This document shows positions 13,959-23,258 of a DNA stretch of 27,413 nt, piece by piece (position 1 is the first letter of the stretch; each line of letters begins with the position of its first letter). The position numbers were made by a program, and so were the translations under genes. Location of the stretch: positions 1 through 27,413 of the forward strand of contig DJXH01000001.1 of assembly GCA_002449665.1 (NCBI GenBank), given 5' to 3'. The notes under the pieces are model-generated. The model had not been told where the DNA came from. It saw only the letters and a program-made list of their open reading frames with translations, and did not search any database. Source of the DNA: Bacteroidales bacterium UBA7009. GTDB lineage: Bacteria > Bacteroidota > Bacteroidia > Bacteroidales > Paludibacteraceae.

Positions 13959-16900
13959 ATGAAACAAAAACTTTTCTCAATTTTATGTTGCCTGTTACTA
14001 TCGGCAGGAATGGCAGTACATGCCGGAACATACAACTTCTCGTGGTCAAATACTACAATAACCCAAGGAACATTTGGAGGGGGATCTTGGAATAATAACT
14101 ATGCAAATAGAGCATACAGATATGTAGCAACCACTAATGGCGGTTATCCTAAACTCTATATCTATATTTTACCTTTTAATATGTCCTCTTATGGTTCGGG
14201 AACATACCCATATCCCAAAACCTATTCTGTCTTAAGTACTAATAGAGAAGAAACTCCTGCTGAAGGTATTATAAATGACAATAGATATAATAATTCTTCG
14301 TCTTCATATCGTATAGATTTTAATTGGGAAGACTTTGTTCGTTGTCGTCTCGAAATTTCATCCTCAAACATCTATTATTTTACATCCGGTTCTTTTACCT
14401 TTCAACAAGGTGCTAACGGTATGCCTTATGTGTCATCATCAGGTTTGACACATACCATTACCATCGGTGATCAACTTCTTGCCGGGACGATAACTGCTGA
14501 GGCGTCTCCCGCAGAGGGCGGTACGGTGAGTGTTAATCAACCGAGTACGGCGGGCGGCAGTAGCGTAACACTTACTGCAACGAAAAATTCGGGGTATGAG
14601 TTCCTCAAGTGGCAGAACGAAAGCGGCACTACAATCAGTACAACGGCAACAACAACGGTTTCTGTCAACGGTGATGCCACCTACACCGCCGTGTTCGCAC
14701 CTGCCCGCACTCTAACGGTACAAGTGGCAAACAACCAATCGTCCTATGGTACAGTGAGCGGCGGCGGAACGTATGCACAAGGTGCAACTGTTACTATTTC
14801 TGCCACTGCCAATTCCGGCTACCAGTTCAGCCAATGGAACGACGGCAACACCGACAGCCAACGAACTATAACAATTAGCAGTGACAATTCGGAAAATACC
14901 TACACCGCCTATTTCGAGGAATACACATCCCACCTGTCCATCGTCTCTTGCAGCAGCGGCGCAGATATCGAAGCACATTTTGATTATAGCAATGTGACTA
15001 CTAATCGTACAGATGAAGTAGGTGTGAATGATTTTACTGCTGATGGCTCCAACTATTGTTACGTATATTATCTTACAGCTAAGAATTCATCAAACGATGA
15101 ACTGACTTTATATTTTTTTCCTGAGTATATAAGAACATATCAAGGAGGTGAATGTACTCAAGAACTATCACAAACGCCCGCTCCAAATTCATATCCGCTA
15201 CAAAAACAAAGTTTATATGAAAGTTACTATTATGACACATGGTATGTAACAAAAAATACGGCATTTGTTTATAATCATATTTCTAATTACAACGCCACAT
15301 CTCCTCACTGCGACATCATAATGCAAAACAATAGTAATAAACACTGGGATTTAGATGAAGGAGGCAGTATTGTCATTTCAGAAAACAATGTCGGAGGACT
15401 ATTCATTGAAACAGAAAACGTAACCGAAAAATCTTCTAGTGGTCAATCCGTCTATTTCACCCTCGGCAATCGTTCGGAGAATACTTTTGCTCCCTCGGCT
15501 GCAACAATGACAGTGTCCGGCAATAACCTCACACTGACTGCGACAGACAATGATGATAATAATGCGAAGTTTGTTATCAAGGGCTACAACACTAACAATA
15601 CTTCTTATTCTCTCAATGGTACTACCGGCTTTAATTTGGATCGTTGCCAATTGTATTATGGTGGTAAGTACATAGAAGAAATACAAAGTATCAGTGGCAC
15701 TATACAGCGTAGCGTAAGTGCTGGCACTATTTACTACACATTATCTGCAAAGATTCGCACTTGCAGGGAAGACCTTTATATAATCAATATGACTGCTCCT
15801 GCTCCTTCGTACAATCTCACATGGGATAAGAACGCCGAAGATGCTACCCTTACCGGCGGTACTTCAGGACAAGTGCAGTTCACGGCTTCCATAACTCAAC
15901 CTACTATCTCCCGTCCGGGATACAACTACACTTGGTCACCTACACCTGTTTCCACTATGCCTGCACAAAATGTTGCCTATACCGCACAATGGACACATAA
16001 GACCTACACACTGACCGCTACGACTAATCCTGCCAACCTGACCACTGTCACATTCAGTCCGGCTGCCCCGTATCACTACGGTGATGAAGCGACGCTGGCA
16101 GCACCTGAAGTAACGGGTTACACCTTCAGTGGCTGGGGCGGCACGAACAGCAGCATGATGACCGGCAACGTATTCACTTTCTCGGTGGATGCCGCAAACA
16201 ACACTCCTTACAGCGTTACTGCGAACTATACCGCCATCGAATATCCCATCACCTACCATAATACAGAAGGAACGAGTATTATGAACCTTGTATATACCAT
16301 CGAAGAAACTCCTGTGGATTTGTGGATAGAAGAAGATAAGGAGAAAGACGGTTACACCTTCGCAGGCTGGTATGACAATGAAGGACTGACCGGCAGTGTA
16401 GTAACCACCATCCCAGCAGGCTCCACCGGCAACAAAGACTTCTGGGCGGCTTGGACTCCCGACACCTACCTCCTGACCCTTGACAAAGGTACTGACGGCA
16501 CAGCGGACGGTAGTGCGACTGCCACCTACAACAGCAATACACTCATATCCGTAAGCCACGCCGCGAAGACCACCGGCAGCTGGACATTATCGGGCTACTT
16601 CACCGCCGCATCCGAAGGCACGAAGGTCATCAACGCCGATGGTACACTCGTCGCCAATGTCACTGGCTACACTGATGCTGAAGGCAAATGGATTCGCTAT
16701 GAAGGCGATATGACTCTCTATGCCCAATGGGAGGAGGTCCATAACCCCGCTATCGTCCTCTATGACAATGAGACGGCAACGGATGAAGGCGTTGCGACAA
16801 CGTATGGCGCACTGCTCACCAAGTACGGAGTAGCGACACCTGTGGACGTAACGCTTACCCGCACCTTCGCTGCCAACCAATGGAACACCATCTCTCTTCC

Positions 16901-17450
16901 CTTTGATGTTGACCTCGAATACTACCAAGGTGGTGCGTGGGATAATCTGATATATGAGATTACGAGTTGCAGTGCAGATGAAACGGGAATGAACATAATG
17001 TTCGGCAAGGCAGATGAGATAGAAGCGGGCAAGCCGTATATCATACGTGCTGAATCAGTGATTGAAAATCCTGTTTTTGAGGGTGTAATGCTGACTACGT
17101 TTGAGGAAACAAAGGTAGATGTTGCAGGCAATGTGGAGTTCCACCCGACACTGAGCGTGCTTGAACCGGTAACAGACAAGCATTATATCTTTATTTCCCG
17201 CAACCGTCTGTACTATCCCAATCAGACATCAGGCACCGGCATACGTGCTTTCCGTGCTTACTTCAAGCTGATAGGCTTTGTTCCTGCCGCACCTGTCCGT
17301 ATCCGCATAGCCGATACGGGAGAGACGATCACTCTTGATGAGGAGCAGAACGAGACAGAGACGCGCAAGTACGTGGAGGACGGCATATTGATTATCGAGC
17401 GCGGCGGCATCAGATACGACGCACAGGGCAAGATAATGAGAAATGAATAA
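13959..17450 (+). CDS. Secreted surface protein with InlB-type repeats
   Basis: A 1163-residue exported protein. Residues 1-22 are a clear signal peptide (KLFSILCCLLLSAGMAVHA). Residues 23-170 form a beta-rich, Tyr/Ser/Asn-rich domain. Residues 175-321 hold two divergent InlB B-repeats (GYEFLKWQN, GYQFSQWND). Residues 325-615 appear to contain two further copies of the first domain type. Residues 617-945 hold Listeria-Bacteroides (Flg_new/InlB B) repeats with the typical GYTFSGWGG and GYTFAGWYDNEGL motifs. The last 200 residues are a conserved-looking C-terminal domain (NQWNTISLPFDVDLEYY ... AGKPYIIRAES) ending ILIIERGGIRYDAQGKIM, a tail seen on many Bacteroidales surface proteins. An adhesin role is an inference from the repeats. 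No TAnnTTTG promoter is visible upstream. Composition changes sharply between domains. Confidence 0.85.
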   Translation: MKQKLFSILCCLLLSAGMAVHAGTYNFSWSNTTITQGTFGGGSWNNNYANRAYRYVATTNGGYPKLYIYILPFNMSSYGSGTYPYPKTYSVLSTNREETPAEGIINDNRYNNSSSSYRIDFNWEDFVRCRLEISSSNIYYFTSGSFTFQQGANGMPYVSSSGLTHTITIGDQLLAGTITAEASPAEGGTVSVNQPSTAGGSSVTLTATKNSGYEFLKWQNESGTTISTTATTTVSVNGDATYTAVFAPARTLTVQVANNQSSYGTVSGGGTYAQGATVTISATANSGYQFSQWNDGNTDSQRTITISSDNSENTYTAYFEEYTSHLSIVSCSSGADIEAHFDYSNVTTNRTDEVGVNDFTADGSNYCYVYYLTAKNSSNDELTLYFFPEYIRTYQGGECTQELSQTPAPNSYPLQKQSLYESYYYDTWYVTKNTAFVYNHISNYNATSPHCDIIMQNNSNKHWDLDEGGSIVISENNVGGLFIETENVTEKSSSGQSVYFTLGNRSENTFAPSAATMTVSGNNLTLTATDNDDNNAKFVIKGYNTNNTSYSLNGTTGFNLDRCQLYYGGKYIEEIQSISGTIQRSVSAGTIYYTLSAKIRTCREDLYIINMTAPAPSYNLTWDKNAEDATLTGGTSGQVQFTASITQPTISRPGYNYTWSPTPVSTMPAQNVAYTAQWTHKTYTLTATTNPANLTTVTFSPAAPYHYGDEATLAAPEVTGYTFSGWGGTNSSMMTGNVFTFSVDAANNTPYSVTANYTAIEYPITYHNTEGTSIMNLVYTIEETPVDLWIEEDKEKDGYTFAGWYDNEGLTGSVVTTIPAGSTGNKDFWAAWTPDTYLLTLDKGTDGTADGSATATYNSNTLISVSHAAKTTGSWTLSGYFTAASEGTKVINADGTLVANVTGYTDAEGKWIRYEGDMTLYAQWEEVHNPAIVLYDNETATDEGVATTYGALLTKYGVATPVDVTLTRTFAANQWNTISLPFDVDLEYYQGGAWDNLIYEITSCSADETGMNIMFGKADEIEAGKPYIIRAESVIENPVFEGVMLTTFEETKVDVAGNVEFHPTLSVLEPVTDKHYIFISRNRLYYPNQTSGTGIRAFRAYFKLIGFVPAAPVRIRIADTGETITLDEEQNETETRKYVEDGILIIERGGIRYDAQGKIMRNE

Positions 17451-17452
17451 TT

Positions 17453-17657
17453 CCTAATTCAAAATTCCTAATTCCTAATTAAGTATGAACTACTCAAATC
17501 CTAAGACAGACATACAGGAAGTTGCCTTTTTGACTTCGATATGTGAGGGTACTTTCAACGGGAACTATAGCGAAGACCCTAATGGCGGTTATATATCCGA
17601 CTAACCGCCTGCCGTATGAGGGCATCGCAAATTCCCTAATTCCTCATTCCTAATTGA
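17453..17657. repeat. Clusters of the TTCCTAATTC motif
   Basis: Copies and near-copies of TTCCTAATTC occur in tandem at about 17453-17480 and again as CCCTAATTCCTCATTCCTAATT at about 17633-17655. They bracket the small ORF. Such runs are frequent in intergenic DNA of Bacteroidales; the role is unknown. Confidence 0.6.
17485..17604 (+). CDS. Small 39-residue ORF downstream of the surface protein
   Basis: ATG at 17485 opens a frame beginning MNYSNPKTDIQEVAF and ending GGYISD. It is short, polar and has no membrane segment. Bacteroidales genomes often hold small unannotated ORFs of similar style (MNY or MKY, then a Pro, a hydrophobic middle, a Cys, and a Gly/Asn-rich end). That resemblance is from memory and unverified. 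It begins directly after a run of TTCCTAATTC repeats, 34 bases past the surface-protein stop, and could be cotranscribed with it. Function unknown; it may also be chance. Confidence 0.35.
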   Translation: MNYSNPKTDIQEVAFLTSICEGTFNGNYSEDPNGGYISD

Positions 17658-17987
17658 AAGATCGGCGGAGGGCGGCTGTGCTTGCACCTGAAAAGCAAGA
17701 CGGTTTTGTTCCGATTTGCCCTCCGCTATGAAAAATCCACTCTGTATATTTGCTGCGCGTAATTTACGTAAGTTGGCGTAATTTTCGTAATCTACGAATA
17801 CGACGATATCAACGAAAACAACGCGAAGCAATAGTACAGGGTGGATTTATTATGTCTAACTTTCGACCTCTTGCCTGCAACATCTAAATAAATTGTTCGT
17901 TTTTTTGCACAATCAGGTAATTTGCCGTAACTTTGCGGCGCATATTGTATCAATTTGATTGATGCGCCAAACAGAAGATAAACCTAA
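17605..17987. other. Non-coding repeat-rich stretch before the M16 peptidase
   Basis: No convincing gene here. It contains a 9-bp GC-rich inverted repeat (17665-17673 GCGGAGGGC with 17718-17726). A second inverted repeat (17733-17746 with 17835-17848) matches at 13 of 14 positions. Between the arms of the second repeat are several CGTAA units at 8-10-base spacing (17759-17790). The stretch ends with the peptidase promoter at 17905-17935. A minus-strand frame across it gives a low-complexity peptide and is not believed. Confidence 0.55.
17905..17935 (+). promoter_or_regulatory. Bacteroidetes-type promoter for the M16 peptidase
   Basis: TTG at 17905-17907 and TAACTTTG at 17928-17935, spaced by 20 bases, about 52 bases before the start codon. 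It probably also drives era. Confidence 0.7.
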
Positions 17988-20894
17988 ATGATTACGGATA
18001 TGAAGAAACTGATGTTATTGTTAACGGCTGTGGTAGCGGCGTTTGCTGCTATGGCGCAGTCGCGTGAAGGACTGACCGAGTATAAACTGGACAACGGTCT
18101 GACCGTCCTTCTGTGGGAAGACCACGACCAGCCGGATGTAACGGGTTATGTGGCAGTGAGAGCCGGTGCGATAGACGAGCCTGTGGAATATACGGGTCTT
18201 GCCCACTATCTTGAGCACATGCTTTTTAAGGGGACACAACGTATAGGTGCGTTTGATTGGGAGGCAGAAAAACCTATCTACGAGCAGATTATCGCTCTGT
18301 ATGACCAATACGCCGAAGCCACCGACCCGAAGGTACGTGAAGACCTGACCCGCCAAATCAACGAAGCCTCTATGAAGGAAGCCAAAGTGTCCACCACAGA
18401 AGACTTCTTCGCGCTGATGGACGGCATAGGTGCGACAGGCGTAAACGCCTTTACGAGTTATGATATGACCTGCTACCACAACTCTTTCCCCGCCAACCGT
18501 ATGTATCAGTGGCTGACGCTTTTCTCCGACCGACTCATTAACCCCGTCTTCCGCACTTTCCAAGCCGAACTGGAGAACGTGTTTGAAGAGTACAATATGT
18601 ATGAGGACGGTATGGGTACGCAGATAAGCAACCACCTGATGGCGGAAGTGTATAAAGGGCACCCATACGAGCGCAACGTCATAGGTAAGCCCGAACACCT
18701 TAAGAACCCGCGGCTAAGCAAACTTATTGAGTTCTACAATACTTGGTATGTGCCTAACAATATGGCTCTTATCATCGTCGGCGACTTTGATACCAATCAT
18801 ACCAAGCCTATGATTGAGCAGACTTTCGGCAGACTACAGCCCAAAGACCTGCCGGAGCGCAAACAATATACAGACGCCGATTATGCAGGCAATCCGAAAA
18901 AGACGTTCCGCATAGGCTACTATCCGCAAGTGGTATGGGCTTACAAGGGTATTCGTATGGACTCGGACGATATGCTTGCTCTTGACCTCGTCCTTAGTCT
19001 GCTCAACAACTCTTCTCGCACCGGTCTGCTTGACAAGATTACGATGGACGGTACGGTAACGAGTGCAAGAGTGTCGCTTGATGCCCGCCGCGATGCCGGA
19101 CGTATTTTGGTGCAAGCCATTCCCTACTACGATGCCAACCAACAGCAGTATGAGAGCAACGGCGAGACGGAGAAGATAGTAATGCACGAGATAGACAAAC
19201 TCAAGAGCGGCGACATACCCGAATGGCTGATAACATCGGTAAAGAACGAGTTTGTGCAGAACTTCGACCTCACCTACGAAGACCCCGAAGCGAAGATGCA
19301 GCATCTTGTTTCAAGTTTTATCTACGACACGCCGATAGACGATGTCTTCACTGAGAAAGAGCGTTTCCTTGCTCTTACCAAGGAAGACATAGAACGCGTG
19401 GCACGCAAGTATTTCGATGCCGCTCACCTCACGGTGCAGTTTGAGGAAGGCGAGGCGAAGAAGAACAAACTTGCCAAGCCGCAAATCAAACCTCTTGACC
19501 CTCCCGAATATACGCAGACAGAGTATGCCCGCGAGTTTTGGCAGTTACCTTCAGACCCCGTAAAACAGACCTATCTTAATTTTGCCGATGTGCAGGTAAG
19601 CGAGATGGACAAAAACGTCAAGCTCCACTATAACACCAACCCCAAGAACGGTATTTTCTCCCTTGTCCTTCGCTATGGTGTAGGTACGAAAGAGATGCCG
19701 CTGCTTGAGTATGCGGTTGACCTGATGAACCGTGCCGGCATAATGCCGGAGACGGACAACCAGCAGTTCCGCCGCCAGCTGAGCGAACTGGGCGGCAGAC
19801 TGTCGTACGGAGTAAGCAATAGTTATATGACAGTGCAGATTATCGGCGATGAGAACCACCTGCAGGAGATATGCAACCTCGTACAGCGGCAGATGCTCTT
19901 CCCGCAACTGGACGACAAGAAAATGAACAGTATCAAGGGTGGCGAGTTCACGCAGCGTATGATGCTGCCCAAGATGGACGATGCGCAGGCAGATGCCCTC
20001 TATGAATATGTGCTTTACGGCAAGAACTCCGACTATTTAGACGTTGTGCCGTTTATGGATGTATTCAACTCCAATATAGTGCAACTCACAACAGAGTTTA
20101 TCAAAGCCACCGGTTATGCTCTTGATATCTACTACTGCGGCAAACGCCCGATGGCGGAGGTGCAGACTATACTGACTGGCAACCTGCCTTTGCAGCAGAA
20201 CGTAAGACCGTCTAATTCGCCTATAGTACGAACACGTGAGAACTATACAGAGCCTCAGATTTACTTCCTGCCCAACTCCAAGGTGCAGCAAGCCAAGGTG
20301 TGGTTCTACGTAGAGGGTACGCCTTACACCAAGGACGAGGATATCCTCCGCTCGGCTTTCAATCAGTATTTTTCCGGCGGCTTTACCGGTATTGTGATGG
20401 ACGAGATACGTACCAAACGCTCAATGGCTTATACGGCATACGGACTTGTTCAACCTGCAGCTTTGCCCGACTACAACTCCTGCTTCCTCGGCTATATAGG
20501 TACGCAGTCAGACAAGGTGGCAGATGCCGTCAAGACGTTTATGGACATAGTGAACGATATGCCGCAGTACCCGAGTCGCGTACCTGCCATACAGACCGCT
20601 CTCAAGCAGTATGCACAGATACAGAAACCCTCTTTCCGCAGTCTGGCTATGGCATACGAGCAGTGGCAACGCTTCGGCTATACGGATGACCCCGCACGTG
20701 TCAACAAGAGCAAGATAGACAATCTTACCTTTGAGCAGATTTACGGTTACTATCAGCAGCACGTACAGGGCAAGCCGGTAAGCATCATCATCATGGGCGA
20801 CCCCAAACAGATTAACAAGAAGACCTTGGCAGGCTACGGCAAGTTCAACACCGTGAGCAAGACCAAGATCTTCGCACCGATAGATTTTGACTAA
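17988..20894 (+). CDS. Exported M16-family zinc metallopeptidase
   Basis: A pitrilysin/insulinase-type peptidase of 968 residues carrying both halves of the M16 clamshell in one chain. The signal peptide is KKLMLLLTAVVAAFAAMAQ, so it acts in the periplasm or at the envelope. The zinc motif HYLEH is at residues 73-77, and the downstream Glu ligand lies in ELENVFEEY (about 194-201). The second half holds the inactive-domain segment FSGGFTGIVMDEIRTKRSMAYTAYG. The ATG at 17988 is taken as the start; 18000 (MKKLMLLL) is equally plausible and gives a neater signal peptide. Substrates are unknown. era begins 3 bases after its stop, so the two are likely cotranscribed. Confidence 0.92.
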   Translation: MITDMKKLMLLLTAVVAAFAAMAQSREGLTEYKLDNGLTVLLWEDHDQPDVTGYVAVRAGAIDEPVEYTGLAHYLEHMLFKGTQRIGAFDWEAEKPIYEQIIALYDQYAEATDPKVREDLTRQINEASMKEAKVSTTEDFFALMDGIGATGVNAFTSYDMTCYHNSFPANRMYQWLTLFSDRLINPVFRTFQAELENVFEEYNMYEDGMGTQISNHLMAEVYKGHPYERNVIGKPEHLKNPRLSKLIEFYNTWYVPNNMALIIVGDFDTNHTKPMIEQTFGRLQPKDLPERKQYTDADYAGNPKKTFRIGYYPQVVWAYKGIRMDSDDMLALDLVLSLLNNSSRTGLLDKITMDGTVTSARVSLDARRDAGRILVQAIPYYDANQQQYESNGETEKIVMHEIDKLKSGDIPEWLITSVKNEFVQNFDLTYEDPEAKMQHLVSSFIYDTPIDDVFTEKERFLALTKEDIERVARKYFDAAHLTVQFEEGEAKKNKLAKPQIKPLDPPEYTQTEYAREFWQLPSDPVKQTYLNFADVQVSEMDKNVKLHYNTNPKNGIFSLVLRYGVGTKEMPLLEYAVDLMNRAGIMPETDNQQFRRQLSELGGRLSYGVSNSYMTVQIIGDENHLQEICNLVQRQMLFPQLDDKKMNSIKGGEFTQRMMLPKMDDAQADALYEYVLYGKNSDYLDVVPFMDVFNSNIVQLTTEFIKATGYALDIYYCGKRPMAEVQTILTGNLPLQQNVRPSNSPIVRTRENYTEPQIYFLPNSKVQQAKVWFYVEGTPYTKDEDILRSAFNQYFSGGFTGIVMDEIRTKRSMAYTAYGLVQPAALPDYNSCFLGYIGTQSDKVADAVKTFMDIVNDMPQYPSRVPAIQTALKQYAQIQKPSFRSLAMAYEQWQRFGYTDDPARVNKSKIDNLTFEQIYGYYQQHVQGKPVSIIIMGDPKQINKKTLAGYGKFNTVSKTKIFAPIDFD

Positions 20895-20897
20895 CCT

Positions 20898-21788
20898 ATG
20901 CATCGTTCAGGATTCGTAAATATTGTAGGCAATCCCAATGTTGGCAAGTCCACGTTGATGAATGCTCTCGTAGGCGAAAGGCTGTCTATTATCACCTCCA
21001 AGGCGCAGACCACCCGCCACCGTATTATGGGGATAGTCAACGGCGAGGACTTTCAGATTGTCTATTCAGATACGCCCGGGGTACTCAAGCCGAGTTACCG
21101 CTTGCAGGAGCAGATGCTGGAGTTCAGTCGCAGTGCGCTTGTGGATGCCGATGTGTTGCTCTATGTTACCGACGTGCAGGACACAGCCGACCGCAATGCC
21201 GACTTTCTTGAGAAAGTAAAGCGTATGTCGGCAAGCGGTACTCGAGTATTCCTTATAATAAACAAGATCGACCTGACGACCCAAGATACGCTTGAGCGGC
21301 TCGTGGAGTTTTGGCACCACGAGTTGCCCGAAGCACTTGTGCGCCCTATTTCAGCCCGCGAGAAATTCGGAGTGGAAAGTCTGATGGAAGAGATAAAGAA
21401 CGCTCTGCCCGAATGCCCGCCGTTCTTTGACAAAGACCAACTGACCGACAAGCCCGCACGCTTCTTCGTAGATGAGATTATCCGTGAGAAAATCCTGCTC
21501 AACTACGACAAGGAGATTCCTTACAGCGTGGAAGTGGAGGTGGAAACATTCGCCGAAGAGGATAACCTTATCCGCATAGGTGCGGTCATCTACGTGGAGC
21601 GCGACAGCCAGAAAGGTATCATAATTGGTAAGAACGGTGCGGCTTTGAAGAAAGTGGGGACACAGGCGAGGAAGGACATAGAGACGTTTTTCGACAAGAA
21701 AGTGTTCCTGCAACTCTTCGTCAAAGTGGACAAGGACTGGCGCAGCAACCGCTCCAGATTGAGACATTACGGATATGATTTGCAATAG
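20898..21788 (+). CDS. era: GTPase Era
   Basis: Essential GTPase that binds the 3' end of 16S rRNA during 30S subunit maturation. The G domain shows the G1 motif GNPNVGKS (residues 11-18), the TTRHR switch, the G3 motif DTPG (58-61) and the G4 motif NKID (122-125). The C-terminal KH domain is present, with the GxxG loop in GIIIGKNGAALKKVG and the end VKVDKDWRSNRSRLRHYGY. Length (296) is normal. The start MHRSGFVNIVG is 3 bases after the peptidase stop. The nqr promoter begins 4 bases after its own stop. Confidence 0.97.
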   Translation: MHRSGFVNIVGNPNVGKSTLMNALVGERLSIITSKAQTTRHRIMGIVNGEDFQIVYSDTPGVLKPSYRLQEQMLEFSRSALVDADVLLYVTDVQDTADRNADFLEKVKRMSASGTRVFLIINKIDLTTQDTLERLVEFWHHELPEALVRPISAREKFGVESLMEEIKNALPECPPFFDKDQLTDKPARFFVDEIIREKILLNYDKEIPYSVEVEVETFAEEDNLIRIGAVIYVERDSQKGIIIGKNGAALKKVGTQARKDIETFFDKKVFLQLFVKVDKDWRSNRSRLRHYGYDLQ

Positions 21789-21791
21789 AAT

Positions 21792-21822
21792 TTGCACAAT
21801 CTGATAATTTGCAGTACCTTTG
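21792..21822 (+). promoter_or_regulatory. Bacteroidetes-type promoter for the nqr operon
   Basis: TTG at 21792-21794 and TACCTTTG at 21815-21822, 20 bases apart. The longest open frame of nqrA starts upstream of it, so the real start must be the ATG at 21899, leaving a leader of about 70 bases. Confidence 0.75.
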
Positions 21823-21898
21823 CAGGCTTTTTGAAATTCCGCTCCGTATGGAGCCGAACATTAAGAAGACAAAGAAAACAATAATAAATACAAACATT

Positions 21899-23251
21899 AT
21901 GCAACAAATCCTCGTTAAACGTGGTTTGGACATTCCAATGGACGGTGCGGCAGAAAAGACCGTAGGCAGCGTAAAGCAGCCTGAAGTGTTCCATATAGTG
22001 CCCGACCATTTTGCCGGCATAACGCCCAAACTTGACGTTAAGGCCGGCGAGAGAGTGAAAGCAGGTTCGCCCCTGTTTCACGACAAAGCGTTTGAGGCTA
22101 TGCTGTTTACGTCACCTGTCAGCGGTGTCGTTCGCGAGATAGTACGCGGCGAGAGGCGCAAGGTGATGTCGATAGACATTGAGGCTGACAGCACGATGGA
22201 GTATGCCGAGTTTGACACCAAGAAAGAGATTCGCTCCCTGCTTATGGAGTCGGGTCTGTGGTGTCTGATAAAGCAACGTCCTTACGACTGTATAGCACTG
22301 CCTACCAAGCAGCCCCGCGCTATTTTTGTTTCAACTTTCGACACTGCTCCTTTGGCTCCCGACTATGAGTGGGTGGTCAAGGGCGAGAACGCTCATCTGC
22401 AGGCTGCCGTTACGGCACTTGCCAAAGTGGCTCCCGTGTATGTAGGTGTCAGAGCCGGTGCGCAGGCTACCGACTTCCGCGGTCTGAAAGACTGCACGCT
22501 TTTTGAAGTGGCAGGTCCTCACCCCGCAGGCAATGCCGGTGTGCAGATCAACAAAGTAATGCCTATGCGCAAAGGTGATACGATGTGGACGGTCAACGTA
22601 CAGGATATGCTCCTTATCGGTCGTCTGCTGACCACCGGCAAGGTGGATATGCATAAGCGTGTGGCTCTAACAGGTCCTATGGCTCGCGGACGTATGTACT
22701 ACAATGTCCTTCCCGGTATGCCCGTTACGGCTTTCACTACCGGCAATATCCATCGCGAAGCGGCTTTCCGCCTTGTTCGCGGCAATGCCCTCAGCGGAGT
22801 GCAGGCTGATGAGACGGAGATGGTAAGCGTTTATGACAACCAATATACCGTCATAGCCGAAGGTACGGAGACTCACGAGTTTATGGGCTGGATAATGCCC
22901 CGCTTCAACGCATTCCATTTCGGCAAGACCGACCCCGCAGCTATGCTTGACAACAAGTGTGTCCGCAGTTGGTTCGGCAAGGCACAGTATGAATGGGATG
23001 CCCGTCTTAAGGGAGGCAGACGCGCGATTATAGTCAGCGGCGAGTATGAGAAAGTGTTCCCTATGGACATCTACCCCGAGCAACTTATCAAGGCTATGAT
23101 TGCCGGCAATCTTGACAAGATGGAGCAACTTGGTGCCAACGAAGTGGCTCCCGAAGATTTTGCTCTCTGCGAGTATGTATGTACCAGTAAGATGCCGTTG
23201 CAAGCCATTGTGCGTGAGGCTCTTGACAATATGAAAAACCAAATAGAGTAG
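21899..23251 (+). CDS. nqrA: Na+-translocating NADH:quinone reductase subunit A
   Basis: Peripheral subunit of the NQR complex, which oxidises NADH, reduces quinone and pumps Na+ across the inner membrane. The 450-residue product begins MQQILVKRGLDIPMDGAAEK, the usual NqrA start. It contains VPDHFAGITPKLDVKAGERVKAGSPLFHDK, a barrel-sandwich segment typical of the family. GNAGVQINKVMPM and YPEQLIKAMIAGNLDKMEQLG are also characteristic. I rejected the longer frame from 21809 because it would start within the promoter. It is the first gene of the operon, followed by nqrB after 7 bases. Confidence 0.96.
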   Translation: MQQILVKRGLDIPMDGAAEKTVGSVKQPEVFHIVPDHFAGITPKLDVKAGERVKAGSPLFHDKAFEAMLFTSPVSGVVREIVRGERRKVMSIDIEADSTMEYAEFDTKKEIRSLLMESGLWCLIKQRPYDCIALPTKQPRAIFVSTFDTAPLAPDYEWVVKGENAHLQAAVTALAKVAPVYVGVRAGAQATDFRGLKDCTLFEVAGPHPAGNAGVQINKVMPMRKGDTMWTVNVQDMLLIGRLLTTGKVDMHKRVALTGPMARGRMYYNVLPGMPVTAFTTGNIHREAAFRLVRGNALSGVQADETEMVSVYDNQYTVIAEGTETHEFMGWIMPRFNAFHFGKTDPAAMLDNKCVRSWFGKAQYEWDARLKGGRRAIIVSGEYEKVFPMDIYPEQLIKAMIAGNLDKMEQLGANEVAPEDFALCEYVCTSKMPLQAIVREALDNMKNQIE

Positions 23252-23258
23252 GGCAGTT

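Noticed and set aside
17601..17831. 76-residue minus-strand frame in the repeat-rich stretch
   Set aside because: It is a translation of the CGTAA ladder and TTCCTAATTC repeats (ENYANLRKLR, NEELGNLR). No valid start context.
18021..18698. 225-residue minus-strand frame in the peptidase gene
   Set aside because: Antisense to the HxxEH-bearing half of the M16 peptidase; His/Val-rich mirror of its codons.
21809..21898. Longer start for nqrA
   Set aside because: It overlaps the promoter at 21792-21822. The conserved N-terminus begins at 21899.
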